This document shows positions 50,098-57,975 of a stretch of DNA of 64,000 nt, one piece after another. The position numbers and the translations under genes were made by a program. This DNA is from Methylovorus sp. MM2 (GTDB lineage Bacteria > Pseudomonadota > Gammaproteobacteria > Burkholderiales > Methylophilaceae). The first letter of the stretch is position 1; every line of letters starts with the position of its first letter. The DNA is taken from contig NZ_LXUF01000001.1 of the NCBI RefSeq assembly GCF_001648895.1, positions 124,001-188,000 of the forward strand. The letters run 5' to 3'. The notes below the pieces were generated by a model. It ran no database searches and was not told the origin of the DNA. It was given only the letters and a program-made list of their open reading frames with translations.

Positions 50098-50828
50098 TAG
50101 GGTGTACCGGCGGGATTCACCAATACCAGCGAGCTATCAGCCGTGGGTTTACCCTCTTTCACTAACACTTCGATGCGATCTGATGGCATCTTCATTTCTA
50201 TGAGCAAGTTACGTACCGCCATTGCCCGGTAGAAACCCAAGCGGCGCGCTTCAGTAAAGCCTGTTGGCACCGTTACCTCAAGTTTTGCACCGCCACTGCT
50301 GATAATGCTGGCAAGTGGGCCGCGTAATTGCGCCGCTTCTGGTTCAGAAAGTGTCACAGCATCGTCAACAAAATCGACGACTAGACCACCGGTGACTTTC
50401 TCAAGTGTCGAGGTTGGTTCCTGCGAGCTTACAGTGGCTTTTACGACTTTATGCGGGCCACTTTTCCCAGGGGATTTGTCTTGTTGCAATGCCGCTAGTT
50501 CATCTTTAAGACTTTGTGTCTCTTGTTCTTTGATTTTTAGATTGGCGACTTGTTGCTTGAGGGCTTCAATTTGCTTCTCTAGCTCACTAGGGTCTTGTTG
50601 TTGCGCGCTGGTTTTAGTTGTCTCAGTGGTGTCTTTTTGTGTCGTCTCAGTCACTGGGGTGGGCGTTGTTTCATGCCGCTTGCCTAGTTCCATCGCAAAA
50701 ATAAACACCGCTACTGTCATGATCACCACGACAAATAGCAGGTTCAGCACAAGGTTAGTGACCGCGTCTACATAACCCGGCCAGAAAACATCGGCTCCAT
50801 CATCTCCGCCGCCGCCATCAACCTTCAT
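50097..50828 (-). CDS. MotB-like stator/anchor protein with degenerate OmpA-like domain
   Basis: The 243-residue protein has a single N-terminal helix (residues 19-46). It begins PGYVDAVTNLVLNLLF and has an Asp at about residue 21, in the same relation to the helix as the proton-binding Asp of MotB/ExbD-type proteins. A coiled-coil/charged linker (about 60-115) leads to a C-terminal OmpA-like fold (RAMAVRNLLIEMKMPSDRIEV). The segment where OmpA/MotB proteins bind peptidoglycan (TD.. with a conserved Arg) reads VPTGFTEARRLGFY, so diaminopimelate binding may be altered or lost. The gene is coupled to hlyD (TAATG) and follows the TolC-like gene by 13 nt. Confidence 0.85.
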   Translation of the reverse strand: MKVDGGGGDDGADVFWPGYVDAVTNLVLNLLFVVVIMTVAVFIFAMELGKRHETTPTPVTETTQKDTTETTKTSAQQQDPSELEKQIEALKQQVANLKIKEQETQSLKDELAALQQDKSPGKSGPHKVVKATVSSQEPTSTLEKVTGGLVVDFVDDAVTLSEPEAAQLRGPLASIISSGGAKLEVTVPTGFTEARRLGFYRAMAVRNLLIEMKMPSDRIEVLVKEGKPTADSSLVLVNPAGTP

Positions 50829-50841
50829 GATTTTTCCTCAT

Positions 50842-52893
50842 TTATTGCTTCACCAGTGGCACAGTCGCATTTTCCACTGGCGGTGCCAATGGAGTGATGA
50901 CCACGGGATCTTCCTCTTTTACTTCAGGTTCTTTTGCTACTGGGGTAGTGGTTTGTGCTGGCGCAGTCGCTTGTACAGCTAAAGGTTCACCTTCGGGAAT
51001 AGGTACATCCTTTGCGGCTATCGATTCAGCAGCTAATTCTGAGGCGCTCAATGGTTTTGCCTGACCTAATAGCCTGCTGATTTGTGATAGTGAATCTATC
51101 TCTTGTGTATGCAGGGTAACTAACCTTACACGGGCTTGGTACTGGCGATCATATACATCCAGTAAATCCAGCAACGATTGGTTACCCGCTAACATCTTTT
51201 CAGACATCGAGCTGGCGGCAGATGAAATGGCATTCAATTCCTTATAGCCGGAAACCAATTGCTCACGTGTGGCTTCCAGCGTTGCATACTGAGACACCAT
51301 CGATTGTGTGATACGTCTTTGCAAATCATCCAGGCGATAACGCACTTCATCAAGACGTGCACGTTTTTCATTGGTCAGGTGGTAATCACTCCCGCCATTC
51401 AACAGGTTCCAGTTCATGACGAACATCATGCGTGTGTCATCCTGCGAGCCTACTGGGCCACCCGCATTATTGGTTTCAATTTTAGAAACCTCGATATCGA
51501 AACGTGGTGCGAATTTAGTGCGTGCTACGTTTTGGTCGATCTGTGCAGCCTTCATCTCGGCACGTAATGAAGCGACATCGGGGCTATTTGCCATGGCGAT
51601 CTTGACCGCTTGAGCGACCGTATTGGGGATTGCGCCCATGTCTGAACGATCTGGCAGTTTGATTTCTTTAGGCGCGATATTGGTGAGGCGCAAGAATTCC
51701 ACGCTGGCTGCAGAGTGCGCAGACTCTTGCTGTGTACGAGTAGAGCGTGCGGAAAGGCTGCGTGCGCGTACGCGTTCACGATCTGAACCACTGGAGGCAC
51801 CAGCACTGGCGCGTTTATCTACATACTCAAAAAGTTTATCCAGCTGCTTTTCATAACCTACTGACAAGTCGGCGATCAAGCGGCTGGAGGTTAAACCAAG
51901 GTAAGCGGTCACTGTTGAGAGCCATGCATCTGCCTGACTGCCGCGACGGCTTTCTTCACGCGAATTTACAACAGCTTTGCGGCGCAACCAGTCGAATGTA
52001 GTTGGCAAATCCATAATAGGCTGGCGTAGGGTGATCGATTTGTCTGTACGGACATGGATGGATTTATCCACGGCCTGCCCGGTATCAGGGTCGACCACTG
52101 ATGATGGGGATGATATCTCGCGGCCACGGCCGTAACGCACAGAAAGATTCGGCAATAGTAAACCGAACGCTTGTCTTGACTGTGAGTTTGCTTGGTTTAC
52201 GCGTTCATCTGCAATGTGTACATCGCGACTGAATTCAACGGCGCTACTTGTAGCCGATGAAATATCGACGCGATCAACAAAGCTGGCAGGCAGTTCACCA
52301 TCTTTTTGGCCGTAATCATCCAGATATTCATTATGTACTTCATTGGTGACCGCAACGGGAATCATGCTGATGCCAAATAGTCTGGACAGGCTAAGATCTT
52401 TCACGTCATTTGCAGATTCTGTTTGCGGTTGAATTGTCAGATCATTAGGTTGCAGACCAAGTGGTGCAAGTTTTGGTGGTTTAGCCTGCGCTTGTTGCTC
52501 ATCAGGTAATTTTGTAATTAGTGGCGCTACTGCAGGCGTTGCTGCTGTGTTTGTTGCAGGCGCAGCCGCATTGGTATTAGGCGGAACCTGATCGAAAATA
52601 AGCTGCGGTGCAGGCAACTGCTGAATGCTCTGCGCCGTTGCTTGCACCGCAGCGCTAGCCGCATTGGCTGCTGCCGTCGCAGCATTGGCTGCAGCAGTAG
52701 CGGCAACAGCTGCGGCATTCGCTGCTTCAACGGCTGCGTGGGCTGCATCTGATGCAGCCTGTAATGAAGCCGGTATTTCCCTTTTTTCGGTAGCCTGCGG
52801 CTCGGCTGCTGATACTGTGGACGCCAGTAGCATGGGCCACATACAGTCCAGAATGATGCGTCTTTTTTTCTTTAACACATTAAACTTTCGCAA
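50842..52893 (-). CDS. TolC-like outer membrane channel protein of the type I secretion operon
   Basis: The 683-residue protein has a signal sequence (KKKRRIILDCMWPMLLASTVSAA), an unusually long N-terminal extension (residues 35-230) with an Ala-rich repeat stretch and a Pro-rich linker. An outer-membrane efflux domain (about 235-600) follows, with helical pairs such as RVRARSLSARSTRTQQES and SEKMLAGNQSLLDLLDVY, and a Pro/Thr-rich tail. The extension is absent from ordinary TolC and may interact with the stator or the adhesin. The frame begins TTG 52893; GTG 52878 with GAAAG upstream is an alternative start. First gene of the operon. Confidence 0.85.
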   Translation of the reverse strand: MRKFNVLKKKRRIILDCMWPMLLASTVSAAEPQATEKREIPASLQAASDAAHAAVEAANAAAVAATAAANAATAAANAASAAVQATAQSIQQLPAPQLIFDQVPPNTNAAAPATNTAATPAVAPLITKLPDEQQAQAKPPKLAPLGLQPNDLTIQPQTESANDVKDLSLSRLFGISMIPVAVTNEVHNEYLDDYGQKDGELPASFVDRVDISSATSSAVEFSRDVHIADERVNQANSQSRQAFGLLLPNLSVRYGRGREISSPSSVVDPDTGQAVDKSIHVRTDKSITLRQPIMDLPTTFDWLRRKAVVNSREESRRGSQADAWLSTVTAYLGLTSSRLIADLSVGYEKQLDKLFEYVDKRASAGASSGSDRERVRARSLSARSTRTQQESAHSAASVEFLRLTNIAPKEIKLPDRSDMGAIPNTVAQAVKIAMANSPDVASLRAEMKAAQIDQNVARTKFAPRFDIEVSKIETNNAGGPVGSQDDTRMMFVMNWNLLNGGSDYHLTNEKRARLDEVRYRLDDLQRRITQSMVSQYATLEATREQLVSGYKELNAISSAASSMSEKMLAGNQSLLDLLDVYDRQYQARVRLVTLHTQEIDSLSQISRLLGQAKPLSASELAAESIAAKDVPIPEGEPLAVQATAPAQTTTPVAKEPEVKEEDPVVITPLAPPVENATVPLVKQ

Positions 52894-53094
52894 TTTTTAA
52901 TTATCTGGTTCTAATCAAGTCTGGTTTGATCAAGCTGCTTAATCAATATAGTAACGATCAATGTAAATCGCTAAAACTTTTAAGGTATAGCGATCCTACA
53001 GCAAATAATGTGCCATATTTAAATTATTCCATATATATCAGTCTAATAGTTTTGATTTTGAAAGTCAGCTATTAACATGCGATGGTGTTGAGAA

Positions 53095-53838
53095 TTAGGC
53101 GGTGTGCAATGTCCTGCCAAACAGGTCAAGCGAGAGTTGGTAACCTATCATGGCTAGCTGCGGGTCGTAGCGCTCGCCTTCATCCCGCATGAATGCGTGC
53201 TGGCCATTGAATTCATGCCATGTGAAATTCAGACCTTGTTCCGTGAGTTTTTGATAAACCTCGACCCGCCCGCTGGTGGGGATGTGGTTATCTTGCTTGC
53301 CCCAGATCATCAATAATTCGCCAGTAATGTCATTTAATCGACTCATGCTGTGCTGACCCGGTTGGCTTGGCATAGTGTCGAGGTGTAAATCTGTTGCGTA
53401 GAAACAGGCTGTCGCTTTTACTTGTGGTTGTAATGCGGCACGGAAGGCCAGATGCCCACCGATACAGAAGCCCATCGCGCCGATCTGGTTACTGCTCCAC
53501 GGCTGTTTTTTGACGTATTCGATCATCGCTTCGTTATCGGTGTCGTAACTTTCTACTGCTTTTGCTGCCTTATCTGCATTGCCTTTGATGCGGCCTGCAT
53601 CGTCGTATCCGAGAATAGTGCCGATAGGGTTGAGCTCATGGAAAACCTCTGGTACAAGAACTGCATAACCTTGGCCTGCCATGAATCTCGCAGCGCGTTC
53701 GATAGGGCCTGTTTGTTGGAAGATCTCGGAGTAAAATAAGATGACGGGGAAGCGGCCTTCAGCCACTGGGCGATGGATATAAGTACGCATGACGCCAGTA
53801 GGTGTAGGCAAATCTGCGATATGGCTTTGAATGATCAT
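53095..53838 (-). CDS. Dienelactone hydrolase-family alpha/beta hydrolase
   Basis: The 247-residue alpha/beta hydrolase has the DLH-type nucleophile Cys in MGFCIGGHLAF, Asp in GKQDNHIP and His in NGQHAFMRDEG, making a Cys-Asp-His triad. The N-terminal YIHRPVAEGRFPVILFYSEIF is typical. Bacterial members without a catechol pathway are often general carboxylesterases or detoxification enzymes. It is divergent from msrB and monocistronic. The physiological ester is unknown. Confidence 0.9.
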   Translation of the reverse strand: MIIQSHIADLPTPTGVMRTYIHRPVAEGRFPVILFYSEIFQQTGPIERAARFMAGQGYAVLVPEVFHELNPIGTILGYDDAGRIKGNADKAAKAVESYDTDNEAMIEYVKKQPWSSNQIGAMGFCIGGHLAFRAALQPQVKATACFYATDLHLDTMPSQPGQHSMSRLNDITGELLMIWGKQDNHIPTSGRVEVYQKLTEQGLNFTWHEFNGQHAFMRDEGERYDPQLAMIGYQLSLDLFGRTLHTA

Positions 53839-53966
53839 TCGGGTCGTTCCAAAAAGATTAAAATATAGAAAAACTATTCAACCAAATTCTATATGAGTTG
53901 TTAAATATACATACAGCTTTTTATAGTTTGAGATGTTACATAATCATAAATATATTTGGAGGCGAT

Positions 53967-54359
53967 ATGGCGAAAGTGATTAAGACGGATGAGGAGTGGC
54001 AGCAGCAGCTCTCGCCGATGCAATATCAAGTGACCCGGCATGCAGCAACAGAACGGCCTGGTACCGGCATTTATAACAAGCATGATGAGCATGGTATCTA
54101 TACCTGTGTCTGTTGCGGTACGCCGTTATTTGAGTCTGATACCAAGTTTGATGCAGGCTGTGGCTGGCCGAGTTACTTCGAGCCGATTAACCCTGAAAAT
54201 GTGCGTGAAGAGACTGATAGATCGGTGGGTATGGTACGTACTGAAGTGATCTGTAATGTGTGTGATGCCCATCTTGGACATGTATTCCCTGATGGGCCAC
54301 CACCTACGGGACTGCGTTACTGTATTAACTCTGCTTCTTTGAGCTTTGACCCGATATAG
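53967..54359 (+). CDS. msrB: Peptide-methionine (R)-S-oxide reductase MsrB
   Basis: The 130-residue MsrB domain protein has zinc-binding pairs CVCC (C47/C50) and CNVC, the catalytic Cys in [11 protein letters not shown], and the [11 protein letters not shown] motif. It repairs Met-R-sulfoxide with thioredoxin. The frame is open to 53898, but the ATG at 53967 has a strong GGAGG Shine-Dalgarno 5 nt upstream and gives the normal MsrB start ([11 protein letters not shown]). Confidence 0.95.
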   Translation: MAKVIKTDEEWQQQLSPMQYQVTRHAATERPGTGIYNKHDEHGIYTCVCCGTPLFESDTKFDAGCGWPSYFEPINPENVREETDRSVGMVRTEVICNVCDAHLGHVFPDGPPPTGLRYCINSASLSFDPI

Positions 54360-54398
54360 CCTGACGTGAAATTAACAAATTTGAATTAAGAAGATTTC

Positions 54399-54755
54399 AT
54401 GCGGGATATGGAAGAGCTGTTTGCGGCTTTGGGTAGATCAGGTTTTCGTCGAGGGTTTCAGCTCAAGGTTAAAGAAAGCCAATATTTAAGGGACAAGGGT
54501 GTGGATGTCGTGCTGGCGCATGCGCGTGATTTTATTCGTCAACGCATTGCACCCGCTATCATCGCTAATGATGGAAAACAGACCCCATTTAGAGGGCATC
54601 CTGTGTTTATCGCCCAACATGCCACGGCTTGTTGTTGCCGAGGATGCCTTGAGAAATGGCACAGGATTCCACAGGGAAGGGCATTGGAACCGATAGAAGA
54701 ACAGTACCTGCTAGAAGTGGTGGAGCGCTGGCTGCGTATGCAACAAAATCAGTAA
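54399..54755 (+). CDS. DUF4186-family protein
   Basis: The 118-residue protein of the DUF4186 family has the motif segments LGRSGFRRGFQLK, HARDFIRQRIAPA, GHPVFIAQHATACCCRGCLEKWH and GRALEPIEEQYLLEVVERWL. The CCCRGC cluster with nearby His suggests metal binding. The function is not known. It lies 39 nt after msrB and 37 nt before the DUF748 gene. Confidence 0.88.
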   Translation: MRDMEELFAALGRSGFRRGFQLKVKESQYLRDKGVDVVLAHARDFIRQRIAPAIIANDGKQTPFRGHPVFIAQHATACCCRGCLEKWHRIPQGRALEPIEEQYLLEVVERWLRMQQNQ

Positions 54756-54792
54756 GATGGCTTTATACTAAAAGTAATAAAAAAGGACTGCC

Positions 54793-57700
54793 ATGCGTAA
54801 TAAGATCATCAAGATATTAGTCAGCCTGCCATTCATGATAGTGGCGGGTTTATTTGCCGCTTATCTGCTTTTTGGCTACTTTGCTGTGGACCCGTTAGCT
54901 AAACGTATCTTGCCTTGGGTGGCCGAGAACAAGCTAGCAAGCAAAGCCACCGTTGAGAAAGTCAGTTTTGATCCCTTTGGCTTGACTGTTACCGTTGATA
55001 ATCTGCGTCTGACCCAATTGGATGGCGGCGAATTAGCAGGGTTTGATCGTTTATTCGTTAATCTTGAAGTCAGCGGCATATTCAGGTTCGCATGGCGCTT
55101 GAAAGATATCCAGCTTACTGCCCCTAAAGCCAAAGTCGAAGTCGCACCAGATGGCAAACTCAACTGGGCGCAGCTGATCGCCAAGTTGAATGAAGATAAA
55201 ACTGAAGATGATTCAAAAGGCATGCCACGTCTGCTGATTGATCACCTGCTGATCGAGAAGGGTGATATTCGTTATATTGATCGTAGTCGCCCTACGCCAT
55301 TGAAAGTGGCGCTAGAGCCATTTGGTCTTCAGCTTGATACCTTATCCACTTTGCCAGAAGATTTGGGGGATTACTCTTTCGTTGCCAACTTACCAGAGCA
55401 GGGTGGAACGCTGAAATGGAAAGGTGAGGTCGGGCTTAATCCAATTACCTCCAAAGGTACCGTCGAGTTACAAGGGCTTAAGCTTGTCAAATTGTTGCAA
55501 TTGGCAGAGCAGCCATCTTTACCAGTCAATGTTGAGAATGGAAAGATCAACACAAGCTTCGCTTATGACTTTGCAATGCAGGAAGAAAAGCCCAAGGCCA
55601 CCCTGAACAATATTGCATTCGAGCTGAATGATTTTTCAGGCTTTCTTGCGGGGGCCAATGAAGCAAAAGATAGCGCAGTAAAAACCAGTGAAGCAAAAAG
55701 CACTGAGGCAAAAACTACTGTGGCATTGAAGGCACTGACTGTTAGATTGCCGCAGCTGGATTTTTCAATGCAACCAACGCCGCAGGTTAAATTTAGCGGG
55801 TTGGATATTGTGCTAAAGAATGCCTCACTTAAATATGGGGCCAGCCCGTTATTGGTGATACCGAAGGCGGCTGTGAATGATGTGGCGCTGAATCTTGCTG
55901 AGCATGATGTGAAAGTGGCTGACCTTGTATTATCTGGTGCCGCTATTCAGGCGGTGCGAGATAAAACCGGCAACACGGAATGGCAGAAGATGTTGGCTTC
56001 TCTTCATAACGTCAAACCAGTAAGCGACACACCGCCAGCTACAGTAGATGCAGAAGGGTTAACTGAACCCGCTGAGAAAACAGAGCCTATAGAACCTTGG
56101 AAAGTGGCATTGAGCCGATTCGCCATTGAGGGCACTTCGATCCATATTGAAGATCAGGCAGTGCCCACGCCAGTAGCACTCGATATACAGGATGCGATGA
56201 TCGAAGTTCGCGATGCTTCAATGGATATGAAGCAAGCCTTGCCTGTAAAAGCCGCGTTCAAGATCAAACAGGGTGGGCAGTTTGATGCAGATGGCAATAT
56301 CTCTCCGTCACCATTAAAAGGTGATTTGAACCTGAAACTTGCTGGTCTATCGCTCAAGCCTTTTGCGCCGTATGTGAATCAGGCAGCCATGCTTAAATTA
56401 AATGATGGGGCAGTGAATGCCTCAGGCAAGTTGGCGATTAAATCCGATAAGACTTTATCTGCTTTGTTCAAAGGTGGTTTCAGTGTGAATCAGCTTGCGA
56501 TCAATGAGGAGTACGGTGGCGCATTATTCTTGGGATGGAAGAGCCTTGCCAGTGAAAGTCTGGAAGTCGGTATTGCACCTAACAGACTGTCCATGAGTGA
56601 GTTGCGCATTATTAAGCCGGTGGGCAAGTTCATTATCCATGAAGATAAGACGCTCAATGTAACGCGCATTATGCGCAAACCAGCTGAAGGAAGTGGAACG
56701 CCACCGCCTGCCAAAGTCGAAGCCAATAAAGAGGATGTATTCCCTATCACAGTAGATCGCGTACGTATCGATAATGCTAATCTGGATTTTGCTGACCTTT
56801 CTTTGACGCCGCAGTTCGGTACGCATATCAATACCCTGTCTGGTGTGATCAATGGCCTTTCAACCAATCCCAAAACCACTGCGCAAGTCGAATTGGATGG
56901 CAAGGTCGATGATTATGGATCAGCGCGTATCCGCGGGTCTGTACAACCTTTTCATGCGACAGATTTCACCGATTTAAAAGTCGTATTCCGTAATCTTGAT
57001 ATGAGCCGATTGACGCCTTATTCAGGCAAGTTCGCAGGACGTCGTATCGATTCTGGCAAGCTTTCAGTCGATCTTGAGTACAAGATCAAGCATCGCCAGC
57101 TTGCGGGTGAGAATCAGGTAACCATCAACAAACTAAGATTAGGTGAGCGAGTGGAAAGCCCGGACGCGATGAGCTTACCACTTGATCTTGCGATTGCATT
57201 ACTGGAAGACAGTGACGGCATCATCGACCTTAACCTACCGGTGAGCGGTAATCTGGATGATCCGCAATTCAGCTATGGCAAAATTGTCTGGAAAGCATTG
57301 GTGAATGTGCTGACCAAGATCGTCACCTCACCTTTCCGCGCGTTGGGCAACTTGCTTGGCATCGAGTCGGATAAGCTGGCGGTGATCATGTTCGATCCAG
57401 GTAGCAGCGACTTGGCACCGCCTGAGCAGGAGAAACTCAAGATGATCGCACAGGCGATGATCAAACGTCCTGCATTGACTTTATCTATCGGACCTGTGTA
57501 TGACACTGTTGCTGATACCCATGCGATTCAGGAGCTCACGATACGTCGTGATCTGGCCAAACAGATGGGCTTAAAAGTCGAGAACGGGCAACAAGCTGGG
57601 CCCATTGATCTGACAAACCGCAAAACCCAAGCAGCGGTTGAAGCTTTGCATAAAGCGCGTATACAGAATGCCCAGTCGAAAAAGATGCTTGATAAACTGA

Positions 57701-57975
57701 GCGATATTTTTACCAAGCCAAAAGAGCCTCAGCCAACGAGTGAGCAGTTACTGGCGCAATTGATTAGTAGCGTCCCTGTCGCTGAGAGTGATTTAGTCAA
57801 TCTTGCAAAAGCACGTGCCAATGCGATACAACAAGCACTTATTAATACAGAGGGTTTGCCAGCTACTAGCCTCAGCATCACTGAACCGACTAAGCATACA
57901 GGGGCCAAAGATAGCGTGGACGTAAAAATGGAGCTGGGCGCAAAGGCTTTATCTGCGACAACTCCGCCGAATTAG
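54793..57975 (+). CDS. DUF748 / AsmA-like envelope protein
   Basis: The 1060-residue protein has one N-terminal transmembrane helix (about 8-28), followed by the DUF748 opening (ADVKIEKVSFD-like KATVEKVSFDPFGLTVTVDNLRL) and long beta-rich repeats (residues 60-880). A C-terminal part begins IMFDPGSSDLAPPEQEKL, an OmpA-like motif seen in this family. AsmA/DUF748 proteins form long periplasmic grooves that move phospholipids between membranes, which is the best guess here. The Ala/Glu/Lys-rich insert near residues 290-315 is a linker. The stop overlaps the convergent regulator stop by 4 nt. Confidence 0.88.
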   Translation: MRNKIIKILVSLPFMIVAGLFAAYLLFGYFAVDPLAKRILPWVAENKLASKATVEKVSFDPFGLTVTVDNLRLTQLDGGELAGFDRLFVNLEVSGIFRFAWRLKDIQLTAPKAKVEVAPDGKLNWAQLIAKLNEDKTEDDSKGMPRLLIDHLLIEKGDIRYIDRSRPTPLKVALEPFGLQLDTLSTLPEDLGDYSFVANLPEQGGTLKWKGEVGLNPITSKGTVELQGLKLVKLLQLAEQPSLPVNVENGKINTSFAYDFAMQEEKPKATLNNIAFELNDFSGFLAGANEAKDSAVKTSEAKSTEAKTTVALKALTVRLPQLDFSMQPTPQVKFSGLDIVLKNASLKYGASPLLVIPKAAVNDVALNLAEHDVKVADLVLSGAAIQAVRDKTGNTEWQKMLASLHNVKPVSDTPPATVDAEGLTEPAEKTEPIEPWKVALSRFAIEGTSIHIEDQAVPTPVALDIQDAMIEVRDASMDMKQALPVKAAFKIKQGGQFDADGNISPSPLKGDLNLKLAGLSLKPFAPYVNQAAMLKLNDGAVNASGKLAIKSDKTLSALFKGGFSVNQLAINEEYGGALFLGWKSLASESLEVGIAPNRLSMSELRIIKPVGKFIIHEDKTLNVTRIMRKPAEGSGTPPPAKVEANKEDVFPITVDRVRIDNANLDFADLSLTPQFGTHINTLSGVINGLSTNPKTTAQVELDGKVDDYGSARIRGSVQPFHATDFTDLKVVFRNLDMSRLTPYSGKFAGRRIDSGKLSVDLEYKIKHRQLAGENQVTINKLRLGERVESPDAMSLPLDLAIALLEDSDGIIDLNLPVSGNLDDPQFSYGKIVWKALVNVLTKIVTSPFRALGNLLGIESDKLAVIMFDPGSSDLAPPEQEKLKMIAQAMIKRPALTLSIGPVYDTVADTHAIQELTIRRDLAKQMGLKVENGQQAGPIDLTNRKTQAAVEALHKARIQNAQSKKMLDKLSDIFTKPKEPQPTSEQLLAQLISSVPVAESDLVNLAKARANAIQQALINTEGLPATSLSITEPTKHTGAKDSVDVKMELGAKALSATTPPN

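Noticed and set aside
47434-50828. Zorya-type anti-phage ZorA/ZorB pair
   Set aside because: The MotA-like protein with coiled-coil tail and the MotB-like protein resemble ZorA/ZorB in layout. There is no ZorC, ZorD or ZorE, and the pair is interleaved with HlyD, TolC and an RTX adhesin, so a secretion-linked stator is the better reading.
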